Below are positions 1 through 6,074 of a stretch of 13,051 bases of DNA, in pieces; position 1 is the stretch's first letter, and each line of letters begins with the position of its first letter. The notes beneath the pieces are model-generated. The model did not search any database. It was not told the origin of the DNA and saw only the letters and a program-made list of their open reading frames with translations. Location: contig CAIZIN010000029.1 in assembly GCA_903933085.1 (NCBI GenBank), positions 1-13,051 on the forward strand, given 5' to 3'. Source of the stretch: an uncultured bacterium. Its GTDB lineage: Bacteria > Patescibacteriota > Minisyncoccia > Phycocordibacterales > CAIZIN01. The translations under genes were made by a program, and so were the position numbers.

Positions 1-51
1 TAAGATTGGATGTATACTCATGGGACGTTTTTAAATTATATCACATAAACT

Positions 52-330
52 ATGGCACATAAAAAAGCGGGAGGTTCCGCAAAAAACCTAACAGATTCAA
101 ATCCAAAATACCTTGGTGTGAAGCTTTATGCTGGACAAACAGCAAAAGTTGGTAATATTATCGTACGACAACGAGGTACTCCTTTTGTTGCCGGAGCAAA
201 TACATCAGTTGGTAAAGATCATACAATTTTCGCTTCAAAAGATGGAATTGTTTCATTTCGAGATGTTAAAAAGACTCGTTTCGATGGAAAGACAGTAGAT
301 CGAAAGCAGGTGAATGTCTTACCTTCCTAA
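52..330 (+). CDS. rpmA: 50S ribosomal protein L27
   Basis: L27 is a large-subunit protein whose N-terminus reaches toward the peptidyl-transferase centre. The 92-residue product opens with MAHKKAGGSAKN and carries the family core GVKLYAGQTAKVGNIIVRQRG and the FVAGANTSVGKDHTIFA segment. It starts directly at the mature-type N-terminus, without the cleaved extension known in Firmicutes. No Shine-Dalgarno is visible before the ATG. A TATACT at 13-18 is a possible -10, but its -35 would lie at or beyond the window edge. L27 normally sits directly behind L21 (rplU); here rplU lies about 9.3 kb away on the other strand. A hairpin at 424-460 follows. Confidence 0.97.
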   Translation: MAHKKAGGSAKNLTDSNPKYLGVKLYAGQTAKVGNIIVRQRGTPFVAGANTSVGKDHTIFASKDGIVSFRDVKKTRFDGKTVDRKQVNVLPS

Positions 331-331
331 G

Positions 332-382
332 TTTTTGTCATCCTTATATCAGTCTTGTACTCAAGAATGATAATGACAAAAA
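332..382. repeat. Short inverted repeat with TGTCAT/ATGACA ends
   Basis: Directly after the rpmA stop, 10-bp perfect arms (332-341 and 373-382, TTTTTGTCAT / ATGACAAAAA) enclose about 30 bp that contain a small cttg/caag hairpin. The ends match those of the larger palindromic elements at 4041, 5874 and 12219, so this may be a reduced relative. It could also simply act as a transcript-end hairpin. Confidence 0.4.
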
Positions 383-423
383 GTTTGGGTGGGTAAAGTA
401 TCCACATGGCACGTAACAAAAAC

Positions 424-460
424 AAATCAGCGACTTTCCCGAAGAGAAAGTCGCTGATTT
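424..460. terminator. Strong hairpin, likely rpmA terminator
   Basis: A perfect 15-bp stem (424-438 with 446-460, arms reading AAATCAGCGACTTTC) closes a 7-nt loop. The downstream plus-strand flank is not a clean T-run; the minus-strand side is slightly more T-rich. It is best read as a transcription end or insulator hairpin between rpmA and the next gene. The core gcgactttc/gaaagtc recurs in the hairpin at 1318-1349. Confidence 0.6.
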
Positions 461-465
461 CGTTA

Positions 466-493
466 TTGACATCTGTTTTACCTGATGTAATCT
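466..493 (+). promoter_or_regulatory. Promoter for the 96-aa unknown gene
   Basis: TTGACA at 466-471, a 16-bp spacer and TAATCT at 488-493. A start site near 500 would give a leader of about 20 nt before the ATG at 519. The promoter begins just after the hairpin at 424-460. Confidence 0.55.
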
Positions 494-518
494 GAGGGCA
501 GCTAACCCTGATTTCTTT

Positions 519-809
519 ATGATTAAAAATATGAAACCAGTCACGTACAAAACCATTGAGAAGAAGTTGTTTGAAGCGATTGATCGCCAAGGGCTTTATC
601 TTGATTATTTAGAAGGCAAGACTAAGGATTCTGAAAAAATTTCCCTCTTCACCAACTGTGAGATTGGAATGATTCACTTAAGAATTGCTAAGTCTTATGA
701 CAAACTAACAGAAGACCAACGGAACAAATTGATATTCTTACTTGAGCGAATTGAAAAAGTTCATTCGATTATTTGTAAAATTCTAAGTTACCGCCACAAA
801 AACAAGTAA
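519..809 (+). CDS. Unrecognised 96-aa protein
   Basis: I do not recognise this protein. It looks soluble and largely helical, with no signal peptide or membrane segment. It has many charged residues and a C-terminal helix around residues 64-91 (LTEDQRNKLIFLLERIEKVHSIICKIL region) followed by a basic tail RHKNK. The ATG at 519 is favoured because the promoter at 466-493 would start transcription near 500; an internal ATG at 531 is also possible, and neither has a Shine-Dalgarno. A terminator overlaps the stop codon. With its own promoter and terminator it looks monocistronic. Coding status rests on length, frame and these flanking signals only. Confidence 0.6.
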   Translation: MIKNMKPVTYKTIEKKLFEAIDRQGLYLDYLEGKTKDSEKISLFTNCEIGMIHLRIAKSYDKLTEDQRNKLIFLLERIEKVHSIICKILSYRHKNK

Positions 810-829
810 TCAAAATCGCTTGTTTTTTT
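798..829 (+). terminator. Intrinsic terminator overlapping the stop codon
   Basis: Arms AAAAACAAG (798-806) and CTTGTTTTT (819-827) form a 9-bp stem with a 12-nt loop, and the T-run continues to 829. The stop codon (807-809) lies in the loop. The stem is A/T-rich, so its strength is uncertain. Confidence 0.6.
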
Positions 830-835
830 ATTTAT

Positions 836-863
836 AAAAAAAACGACATCAGGTTGATGTCGT
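836..863 (-). terminator. Intrinsic terminator of the 116-aa gene
   Basis: Arms ACGACATCA (843-851) and TGATGTCGT (855-863) form a perfect 9-bp stem with a 3-nt loop. Read on the minus strand it is followed by eight T's (836-843 as A's), a textbook intrinsic terminator 12 bp after the gene's stop. Confidence 0.85.
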
Positions 864-875
864 CGTTTGGTAGTA

Positions 876-1226
876 CTAACCGCAGTTATCTTTGAAGTCT
901 GAATTATCTTCGAGGCCGGGAGCGTTTTTTGTGCCTGCTTCCCCGCTTTGGTGGCTGAGGAATTCTAAGCTTTGTTTACTTAGTCTATCTTTCTCGACAT
1001 ACTCACGGATGTTGTCTTGTGCCTGCCTCTCGATTAGTTCACAGTTCAGGATTCTATTGAATGGAATTTTAAGAACTTGAGCCAACTCAAGGAACCCTTC
1101 ATAAGAAGCAAGCTTAAGCTCAATTAGGAATTCCTTAAGATCTCTAACACCGGGAGAATTCCTGCAAGAATCGTCCGTTTCTATAATCTCATTTGTACCA
1201 TCAAGCCTTCTCATTAATATTTGCAT
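876..1226 (-). CDS. Unrecognised 116-aa protein
   Basis: I do not recognise a family. Residues 28-62 (VRDLKEFLIELKLASYEGFLELAQVLKIPF, shown in part) look helical, and ELAQVLKIPFNRIL at 47-60 is faintly reminiscent of a helix-turn-helix, too weak to call a DNA-binding protein. The last 25 residues are polar and probably disordered. There is no membrane segment. Three cysteines (21, 62, 115) are scattered. The ATG at 1226 is chosen because a TATAAT lies 26 bp upstream, which gives a leader of about 20 nt. The gene has its own terminator at 836-863 and converges on the preceding plus-strand gene. Confidence 0.6.
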   Translation of the reverse strand: MQILMRRLDGTNEIIETDDSCRNSPGVRDLKEFLIELKLASYEGFLELAQVLKIPFNRILNCELIERQAQDNIREYVEKDRLSKQSLEFLSHQSGEAGTKNAPGLEDNSDFKDNCG

Positions 1227-1252
1227 AGCATTTTGGATTGTTCCTATTTTAG

Positions 1253-1278
1253 ATTATACCGAAAGAACAAAAAGTCAA
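1253..1278 (-). promoter_or_regulatory. Promoter for the 116-aa gene
   Basis: On the minus strand there is a perfect TATAAT (plus 1253-1258) with TTGACT upstream (plus 1273-1278). The spacer is only 14 bp, shorter than ideal, so the -35 assignment is uncertain while the -10 is strong. Confidence 0.55.
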
Positions 1279-1285
1279 CACGGAC

Positions 1286-1313
1286 ACATAATATGGAACA
1301 CACAACATAGAAC
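1286..1313. repeat. Heptanucleotide-period repeat array 1
   Basis: Four degenerate 7-bp units (acataat, atggaac, acacaac, atagaac) in exact register. Units two apart match best, so the array also has a 14-bp period. Confidence 0.65.
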
Positions 1314-1317
1314 ATAC

Positions 1318-1349
1318 AAAAAAGCGACTTTCTCTAAGGGAAAGTCACT
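1318..1349 (-). terminator. rplI intrinsic terminator
   Basis: GACTTTC (1326-1332) pairs with GAAAGTC (1340-1346) with a short loop; on the minus strand the stem is followed by GCTTTTTT (plus 1318-1325). It lies about 50 bp after the rplI stop. The stem sequence resembles the hairpin at 424-460. Confidence 0.8.
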
Positions 1350-1361
1350 AGTCTGTTATTC

Positions 1362-1390
1362 ATAAATCCTAAATCTTGAATCCTAAATCT
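1362..1390. repeat. Heptanucleotide-period repeat array 2
   Basis: Four consecutive 7-bp units ending in AATC (ataaatc, ctaaatc, ttgaatc, ctaaatc) at 1362-1389, immediately downstream of rplI on the minus strand. Confidence 0.75.
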
Positions 1391-1398
1391 AGATGATT

Positions 1399-1845
1399 CT
1401 ATTCTGTGCCCAGAATTGATAGCTTGAATACTCCAGATTGACCATGCCACTCAACGTTTATTTCATATTCTCCAGTTGTCTTAATTGGCTTTTCAAGTTT
1501 AATCCATTCTGGATCAATATCAAGATGAATTTGTTTCTTTATCGCTTTAGCGATTTCTTCTGTATGCACACCAGCAAATAAATGACCTTTTTCATTAGCT
1601 TTCTCTGTCATTTCGATTGTCTGTGCTCCTAATTGTTCAATATTGTTTTTTGCAAGTTCTGCATCCACAGCTCTCATTGTTGTATCTGTTGATTTTGTAA
1701 TCTCCATTCTCTTAATTGCTGCTGGGGTTGCTGTTTCAGCAAAACCGCGTGGAATTAGGCTGTTCATTGCATATCCATCACCTACCATTTTTATATCATA
1801 TTTTTTCCCAACACCCTTCACGTCTTTTAGTAGTATAATTTTCAT
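1399..1845 (-). CDS. rplI: 50S ribosomal protein L9
   Basis: L9 is an elongated large-subunit protein with an N-terminal rRNA-binding domain, a long connecting helix and a C-terminal domain. The product has 148 residues, the usual family length. It starts MKIILLKDVKGVGKK and carries the L9 signature around residues 22-36 (GDGYAMNSLIPRGFA), followed by the helical connector (about 40-75) and a C-terminal domain with the TEKANEKGHLFAGVHTEEIA stretch (79-98). The ATG at 1845 fits family starts; there is no Shine-Dalgarno. It lies 123 bp downstream of the S41 protease on the same strand, with a separate -10 candidate between them and a terminator at 1318-1349. Some Patescibacteria lineages are reported to lack L9, so its presence narrows the candidates slightly. 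Confidence 0.96.
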   Translation of the reverse strand: MKIILLKDVKGVGKKYDIKMVGDGYAMNSLIPRGFAETATPAAIKRMEITKSTDTTMRAVDAELAKNNIEQLGAQTIEMTEKANEKGHLFAGVHTEEIAKAIKKQIHLDIDPEWIKLEKPIKTTGEYEINVEWHGQSGVFKLSILGTE

Positions 1846-1895
1846 TCCGTTTTAATTTATTCAAATAATATAGGCGTATTTTAACCGCATTTTTG

Positions 1896-1901
1896 ATTAT
1901 A
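1896..1901 (-). promoter_or_regulatory. Possible -10 box for rplI
   Basis: A perfect TATAAT on the minus strand lies 50 bp before the rplI start codon. No good -35 is seen at 16-18 bp, so this is a candidate only. Confidence 0.35.
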
Positions 1902-1914
1902 TGCAATATATTGA

Positions 1915-1950
1915 CTTTCTAATAAATAAGTGTGAAGTATTTATTGAAAG
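1915..1950 (-). terminator. AT-rich hairpin after the S41 protease
   Basis: Arms 1915-1928 and 1938-1950 pair over 13 bp with one bulged base. There is no T-run, so this is a weak terminator or processing-hairpin candidate between the protease gene and rplI. Confidence 0.35.
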
Positions 1951-1968
1951 TAAGTATTGTGGTTTGTG

Positions 1969-3198
1969 TTATCGACTTAAAAGTATTTCAACAGCTTTAT
2001 TAAGTTGAGGATCTTTTTTCTCTAATCTATCAGCTTCTGTCATTTTCACAACAACGTCAGGATCAACTCCGTTCTTCGAAAGAGAAACACCGTTTGGAGT
2101 AAGCCAATGAGCAATTGTTACTTTTATTGATGAATCGTCTGTAAGTGGAATCAATTCTTGCACAGAGCCTTTCCCAAAAGTTTTCTCCCCTACTAAGGTT
2201 GCTACTTTATGTTCCTTAAGTGCTCCGGCAAGAATCTCAGAAGCAGAAGCAGATCCACCATCTACAAGCATTACCATTTTAAGATTGTCTGTAAAAATAT
2301 CATACCCTTTACTCTTGAAAACTTCAGCTGGTTTATTTTTATTTCCAAAATCTTCAGAAACGACGACAGCGCTTGCTGGCAAGAACCAACTTGCAATATC
2401 AACAGAAGCTTCTAAGTAGCCCCCAGGGTTTCCTCGAACATCAAGAATTAATTTATCACTTTTTAAATTTACGAATTCTCTTAAGGCGTCACGGAATTTG
2501 TCTGCAGAGTTTGCCGAAAAACTTGTGATCTGAATTATAAACACCCCATCATCTCTTTTTGTTGTGATAACAATTGGAATATCTATAACATCACGTATGA
2601 CCTTAATTTGTTTTTCAGCTCCATCACGAATGACTGTAAACACAACCTCTTTTCCTTTTGGTCCTCGAATTAATTTTGTTGCTTCTTGTGAACTCATTCC
2701 CTGAGTACTTTTATTATCAATTTTTATTATTTTATCTTTAGCTCTCATTCCGGCTTTATCTGCTGGTGTACCTTTAAGTGGAGAAACAACAGTAAGAATC
2801 CCATCCTTAACATCTATTTCAATTCCAACACCCTCAAAATTTCCTTGAATATCATCTTCAAATGTTTTTAGGTCTTCCGGAGGGAAAAATGTTGTGTAAG
2901 GATCACCATACGAAGCAGCTAGGCCTTCAATTGCTCCCCAAACTTTTTCTTGATCAGTATTTTTATCGGTACTAGATGCACCAACAAAATTTGTATCAAG
3001 AATACTCCAAGCCTTCCAAAACGGAGAAAAATCAACTTTTTCAGTTGTCGAGCTTTCTGTATTTGCAAGTTGTGGGCTAGCCACCTGACTAATTTTATCA
3101 ATATTTCTATTCCCAATAAAATACCCGCCCGTAAAAATAATGCCGGCGCATACAAAAACAGCCACAGCTGGTAAATATTTTGAGAGATTTTTTTTCAC
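1969..3198 (-). CDS. S41 family C-terminal processing peptidase (CtpA/Prc-like)
   Basis: This is a serine protease of the carboxy-terminal processing family, which trims extracytoplasmic proteins. The 409-residue product has a membrane anchor or uncleaved signal at residues 9-29. A PDZ domain spans about 115-195 (GVGIEIDVKDGILTVVSP, then PADKAGM). The S41 catalytic domain spans about 215-385, with VRGNPGG at 254-260. The Ser/Lys dyad is S318 in GGSASASEI and K343 in TFGKGSVQ, 25 residues apart as in characterised members, with Q347 four residues after the lysine as in CtpB. All catalytic elements are intact. The start is GTG at 3198; its promoter -10 ends only 6 bp upstream, implying a leaderless transcript. 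Its substrate cannot be told from the neighbours. Confidence 0.95.
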   Translation of the reverse strand: MKKNLSKYLPAVAVFVCAGIIFTGGYFIGNRNIDKISQVASPQLANTESSTTEKVDFSPFWKAWSILDTNFVGASSTDKNTDQEKVWGAIEGLAASYGDPYTTFFPPEDLKTFEDDIQGNFEGVGIEIDVKDGILTVVSPLKGTPADKAGMRAKDKIIKIDNKSTQGMSSQEATKLIRGPKGKEVVFTVIRDGAEKQIKVIRDVIDIPIVITTKRDDGVFIIQITSFSANSADKFRDALREFVNLKSDKLILDVRGNPGGYLEASVDIASWFLPASAVVVSEDFGNKNKPAEVFKSKGYDIFTDNLKMVMLVDGGSASASEILAGALKEHKVATLVGEKTFGKGSVQELIPLTDDSSIKVTIAHWLTPNGVSLSKNGVDPDVVVKMTEADRLEKKDPQLNKAVEILLSR

Positions 3199-3204
3199 TA
3201 GTTT

Positions 3205-3233
3205 ATTATCTCAAAACGACAAAAAAATAACAA
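3205..3233 (-). promoter_or_regulatory. Leaderless promoter of the S41 protease
   Basis: Minus strand TTGTTA (plus 3228-3233), a 17-bp spacer and GATAAT (plus 3205-3210). The -10 ends 6 bp before the GTG, so transcription should start at or within a base or two of the start codon. Confidence 0.65.
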
Positions 3234-3255
3234 GTGTACTCACGACTATATTTAT

Positions 3256-3290
3256 TGTCGTCCTCGGTACTCCGGGGAACCAAGTTTGTA
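3256..3290. repeat. Decayed half of the palindromic element family
   Basis: The segment beginning TGTCGTCCTCGG at 3256 can be aligned with the left end of the element at 5874 (TGTCATCCTCGCG ... CGGGGATCCAAGTT), with a changed loop. It still folds as a 7-bp stem (TCCTCGG/CCGGGGA, one G-U). It sits just upstream of the S41 promoter. Confidence 0.5.
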
Positions 3291-3295
3291 TTTTT

Positions 3296-3365
3296 GATTT
3301 ATGATTTAAGATGTAAGATTCATGAATGAGAGATAAATTTTTGAGTCAAGAGTTATGAGTTATGA
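3296..3365. repeat. Heptanucleotide-period repeat array 3
   Basis: About ten consecutive 7-bp units in unbroken register, drifting from gatttat/gatttaa/gatgtaa at the left to gttatga/gttatga at the right, with poorly conserved units between. Similar units occur in inverse complement in the array at 4322-4391, with the two halves in swapped order. Confidence 0.75.
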
Positions 3366-3370
3366 ATAAG

Positions 3371-3400
3371 AAAAACCACCAAGTCTTGCGACGGGGTGGT
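3371..3400 (-). terminator. Terminator of the 170-aa gene
   Basis: On the minus strand ACCACC ... GGTGGT forms the outer stem, GTC/GAC an inner stem, with a GCAA tetraloop, followed by a T-run (plus 3371-3375 as A's). It lies 15 bp after the gene's stop. Confidence 0.85.
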
Positions 3401-3414
3401 ATTAGTAAGGCGTA

Positions 3415-3927
3415 TCAGGTTTGTTCCAATAAAGAAACTTGTTGGAACAATTCATTTAGAACACTAGCCTGCTCAACTGTCTGAGATGGGTTAAGCCTAA
3501 GAAAGTTTTTTAGGGTCCGAATCATTTCTAGACAAAAATTTTGATAGGCTCTTTCAAGGCCATATTCAGTAAAATAAATTGGATATGCAGTGCGGTCTTC
3601 ATGTGTCGATGGATCCTGACTAAGGCGATAACCTATTACTAATCCAGCCGGACCTGAAAGAATAGATACTCTGTATATACCGTCTCTCCTAATCATGAAG
3701 CTGATTTCGCCAACAGTCTGCAACAATGTTTCACAAAGTTTTGTCATGAAGTTGACTCGCTTCTCTTGCAAGTCCTTATTCATTTTCGCATATTTATCAC
3801 TGAGTACTTTCAGTTGAGAAAGTTCAGCATCAAGAATACTTTCCCTATCAGAGATCTTTTTCAATATCTTTTCTGCTTCACTTATTTGATTTGAAGCAGT
3901 TTCTAACAACTCTAGTATATGTTCCAT
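3415..3927 (-). CDS. Unrecognised 170-aa coiled-coil protein
   Basis: I do not recognise a family. Residues 1-60 form a long charged, heptad-like helix (EAEKILKKISDRESILDAEL in part) that probably makes a coiled coil. Residues 61-100 alternate hydrophobic and polar residues in a way that suggests strands (GEISFMIRRDGIYRVSILSGPAGLVIGY in part). The C-terminal 45 residues look helical again and end LFQQVSLLEQT. There is no signal peptide or membrane segment. The gene stands alone with a good promoter at 4003-4031, a leader of about 70 nt without a Shine-Dalgarno, and a terminator at 3371-3400. An internal start is possible but no better signal exists. Confidence 0.65.
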   Translation of the reverse strand: MEHILELLETASNQISEAEKILKKISDRESILDAELSQLKVLSDKYAKMNKDLQEKRVNFMTKLCETLLQTVGEISFMIRRDGIYRVSILSGPAGLVIGYRLSQDPSTHEDRTAYPIYFTEYGLERAYQNFCLEMIRTLKNFLRLNPSQTVEQASVLNELFQQVSLLEQT

Positions 3928-4002
3928 TGTCTTACTGGTTTGTTTTTGGTGTTGTGTTTCGGCCTTTCCGTACCTACGAAAAAGTCACTTAATCCATATA
4001 TT

Positions 4003-4031
4003 ATTATAACATTTTATTCAAATATATGCAA
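4003..4031 (-). promoter_or_regulatory. Promoter for the 170-aa gene
   Basis: On the minus strand TTGCAT (plus 4026-4031), an exact 17-bp spacer and a perfect TATAAT (plus 4003-4008). The predicted start near 3996 gives a leader of about 70 nt containing a small hairpin around 3968-3984 (CGTA/TACG core). Confidence 0.75.
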
Positions 4032-4040
4032 GTATTTCGC

Positions 4041-4271
4041 TGTCATTCCTGCGAAGGTGAGCTTGGGGTGGGACCCAAGCGCAAGACTTTGAGCATTTTG
4101 TATTCAAAAAGCGAAAAGTGTAGTGCCTGTAAGGCAGGAATCCAGTCTGATGCTTTTGTTTTGGATTTTTTTTAGAATTTTGATATTGTTTCGGCCTGCC
4201 CGGCCAGGGATTTCGTGCTTCGAATTTCGGATTTAATACAGACCTGGATTGCCGTCTTCACGGCAATGACA
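4041..4271 (+). repeat. Palindromic element A (long, 231 bp)
   Basis: The element is bounded by TGTCATTCC (4041) and GGCAATGACA (to 4271). Its first 110 bp (4041-4150) are nearly identical to the inverse complement of 5913-6024, differing by about three substitutions and a 2-nt gap. The middle holds AT-rich heptad-like sequence and a GC-rich inverted repeat (GGCCTGCCCGGCC at 4193-4205); the right end is a separate 8-bp hairpin (ATTGCCGT/ACGGCAAT). ATGCAGGG follows, as it does after element C. No protein is encoded; a non-autonomous, MITE-like or REP-like element is the best description. Together with the arrays at 4209 and 4322 it fills most of the 504-bp gap between the 170-aa gene and cysS. 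Confidence 0.8.
4209..4236. repeat. Heptanucleotide-period repeat array 4 (inside element A)
   Basis: Four 7-bp units: gatttcg, tgcttcg, aatttcg, gatttaa. The array lies within the part of element A that has no counterpart in element B. Confidence 0.65.
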
Positions 4272-4321
4272 ATGCAGGGAGGGTTACAATGCGGAGAGTG
4301 TTTCAAATATTGAAATCATCT

Positions 4322-4391
4322 CATTCTTGAATCATAAATCTTAAATCATAAATCCTTTTCATAACTCCCAACTCTTAACTCCTGACTCAAC
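4322..4391. repeat. Heptanucleotide-period repeat array 5
   Basis: Ten 7-bp units in register: a left block of the type aaatcNt (4336-4356) and a right block of the type actcNNN (4364-4391). The array ends 4 bp before the -35 box of cysS. Confidence 0.8.
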
Positions 4392-4395
4392 CATC

Positions 4396-4424
4396 TTGCC
4401 TCTCCCCCCTCTAGAACGTATAAT
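4396..4424 (+). promoter_or_regulatory. Leaderless promoter of cysS
   Basis: TTGCCT (4396-4401), an exact 17-bp spacer and a perfect TATAAT (4419-4424). The ATG at 4432 begins 8 bp after the -10, so the transcript should start at or beside the start codon. A TTG at 4396 that opens the longest frame lies inside the -35 box and is not a credible start. Confidence 0.8.
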
Positions 4425-4431
4425 GATGTTT

Positions 4432-5769
4432 ATGGAAATCTACCTCCACAACACACTTACTAGACAGAAGGAAAAATTTATTCCAATTAGAGATAATGAA
4501 GTAAAGATGTATCATTGTGGGCCGACTATTTATGATCATCCTCATATTGGAAATTTACGTACTCTTATATTTGGTGATATTCTACGGCGAGTTTTTGAAT
4601 TCAATAATTTCAAAGTAATTCAGGTTATGAATCTTACTGATGTTGATGATAAAACAATCAAAAATTCTCAAAAAGAAGGTGTTTCTTTATATGATTTTAC
4701 ATATAAATACGAAAAAATATTTCGGGACAATATGGAAGAGCTTAATATCAAAACTCCGCACCATATGCCAAGGGCTACAGAATATATAGACGAAATAATT
4801 ATAATGATTGAGAAGATGCTTGAAAATGAAATTGCTTACAAATCAGATGATGGAATATATTTCTCAATTGAAAAAAGTGAAGGTTATGGAGTTCTTGCTC
4901 AGTTAAAAATTGATCATAGTGAAAAAGCAACAAGTGAGGATGAATACGATAAGGAAAATGCACACGATTTTGCTTTGTGGAAATTTACAAAACCTGAAGA
5001 TGGTGAAAATGTATGGGTAGCACCATTTGGTGATGGCCGCCCAGGATGGCATATTGAATGTTCAGCAATGTCTTTAAAAATTCTCGGAGAAACTTTTGAT
5101 ATCCATACAGGTGGAGAAGACTTGATATTCCCCCATCATACAAATGAAATTGCTCAGTCTGAAGCGGTGACACATAAACATTTTGTAAACTATTGGATGC
5201 ATGCAGCTTTTATGAATGCTTCGGGCGAGAAAATGTCTAAATCAAAAGGTAATTTTTCAACTCTTGAAACAATAAAAGAAGGAGGTCTTTCCCCTCTTGA
5301 TTTTAGATATCTTATGTTGACGGCACATTATAAAACAAAGTTAGAATTTTCAAATGATTCTTTGGTAGCGAGTGCTCAAGCTAGAAAAAAGATTAATCGG
5401 GCAATAGCAGAATTTCCTGATTTTGGTAGTGTGCAAAAGGATCTGTTAAACATTTTTATTGAAATGATTAATGACGATCTTAATATGCCAGAAGCAATGG
5501 CTCTCGCCTGGAAAATATTAAAAGATGAAAATATTTTAGAAGCAGATAAAAAAGCAACCATTTTAGAATTTGATAAAGTATTCGGACTTAAGCTCGGGGA
5601 AATTGATCAGGTAGAGATCCCTCAGAAAGTTTATGCTCTAGTCGATGCTAGAGAGGTTGCAAGAAACGAGAAAGATTGGGAAGAAGCAGACAGGTATCGA
5701 GATGAAATACAACAAGAAGGTTTTATTGTCAAAGATACAGCAAATGGCCCACAGATTTTGCCACTTTAG
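4432..5769 (+). CDS. cysS: Cysteinyl-tRNA synthetase
   Basis: A class I aminoacyl-tRNA synthetase that charges tRNA-Cys with cysteine in the cytoplasm. From the ATG at 4432 the product has 445 residues, close to the family norm of about 460. In this numbering the zinc ligands expected for CysRS are present: C29 (YHCGPTIYD), C210 (WHIECSAMS), H235 and E239 (PHHTNEIAQSEA). The ATP-binding motifs are HIGN (38-41) and KMSKS (267-271). The C-terminal helical and anticodon-binding part is complete, ending GPQILPL. Frame-extending codons upstream (TTG 4396, ATG 4423 and 4426) overlap the promoter; 4432 also gives the family-like start MEIYLHNTLTRQKEKF. The gene is flanked by two inverted copies of a palindromic element. 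Confidence 0.97.
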   Translation: MEIYLHNTLTRQKEKFIPIRDNEVKMYHCGPTIYDHPHIGNLRTLIFGDILRRVFEFNNFKVIQVMNLTDVDDKTIKNSQKEGVSLYDFTYKYEKIFRDNMEELNIKTPHHMPRATEYIDEIIIMIEKMLENEIAYKSDDGIYFSIEKSEGYGVLAQLKIDHSEKATSEDEYDKENAHDFALWKFTKPEDGENVWVAPFGDGRPGWHIECSAMSLKILGETFDIHTGGEDLIFPHHTNEIAQSEAVTHKHFVNYWMHAAFMNASGEKMSKSKGNFSTLETIKEGGLSPLDFRYLMLTAHYKTKLEFSNDSLVASAQARKKINRAIAEFPDFGSVQKDLLNIFIEMINDDLNMPEAMALAWKILKDENILEADKKATILEFDKVFGLKLGEIDQVEIPQKVYALVDAREVARNEKDWEEADRYRDEIQQEGFIVKDTANGPQILPL

Positions 5770-5810
5770 ACTATCCACAAGATACCCACATCTATTCCCC
5801 TTTTTTATTA

Positions 5811-5838
5811 TTGTAGGGTGTTTTAACTATGTTACAAT
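5811..5838 (+). promoter_or_regulatory. Strong promoter upstream of dnaB (extended -10)
   Basis: TTGTAG (5811-5816), a 16-bp spacer and TACAAT (5833-5838) preceded by TGT, an extended -10. Predicted start near 5845. The next real gene is dnaB, about 230 nt downstream, so element B would lie in its 5' leader. Confidence 0.65.
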
Positions 5839-5873
5839 GCTTTCACAGCAAGACATTTTACTACTAGGTATTT

Positions 5874-6024
5874 TGTCATCCTCGCGAATGCGGGGATCCA
5901 AGTTCGAATTTTTCAGACTGGATTCCCGCCTTACAGGCGCTGTACACTTTTCGCTTTTTGAATACAAAATGCTCAAAGTCTTGCGCTTGGGTCCCACCCC
6001 AAGCTCACCTTCGCGGGAATGACA
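5874..6024 (-). repeat. Palindromic element B (151 bp)
   Basis: The element is bounded by TGTCATCCTCGCGAA (5874) and TTCGCGGGAATGACA (to 6024); the terminal inverted repeats match at 13 of 15 positions. The right 112 bp (5913-6024) are a near-identical inverse copy of 4041-4150. Compared with element C (12219-12290) it carries about 79 extra bp (roughly 5931-6009) inside the loop of one hairpin. With the promoter at 5811 it accounts for the 305-bp gap between cysS and dnaB. Short reading frames across it reflect the repeat, not genes. Confidence 0.85.
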
Positions 6025-6074
6025 AATTATGGTGTTTTGTATTAATTTTACACTTTACATTTTTAATTTGAACC

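Noticed and set aside
403..492. A 29-codon frame starting MARNKNKS after rpmA
   Set aside because: It translates the terminator-like hairpin, ends in the next promoter and has no ribosome binding site.
3296..4391. A CRISPR array or degenerate phage att site in the repeat-rich gap
   Set aside because: The repeat period is 7 bp with no spacers, no cas gene is present, and no integrase is nearby.
4396..4431. An upstream TTG start extending cysS by 12 codons
   Set aside because: The extension coincides with a TTGCCT-N17-TATAAT promoter and does not resemble CysRS N-termini.
5771..5790. Two DnaA-box-like sequences (CTATCCACA, ATACCCACA) upstream of dnaB
   Set aside because: Each has at least one mismatch to TTATCCACA, a similar match occurs elsewhere by chance (396-404), and there is no AT-rich unwinding region or dnaA/dnaN neighbour.
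5645..6022. A 125-codon open frame overlapping the end of cysS and element B
   Set aside because: It lies in another frame of cysS and then runs through the palindromic repeat; peptides such as SRMRGSKFEFFRLDS come from the repeat and recur in the frame over element C.
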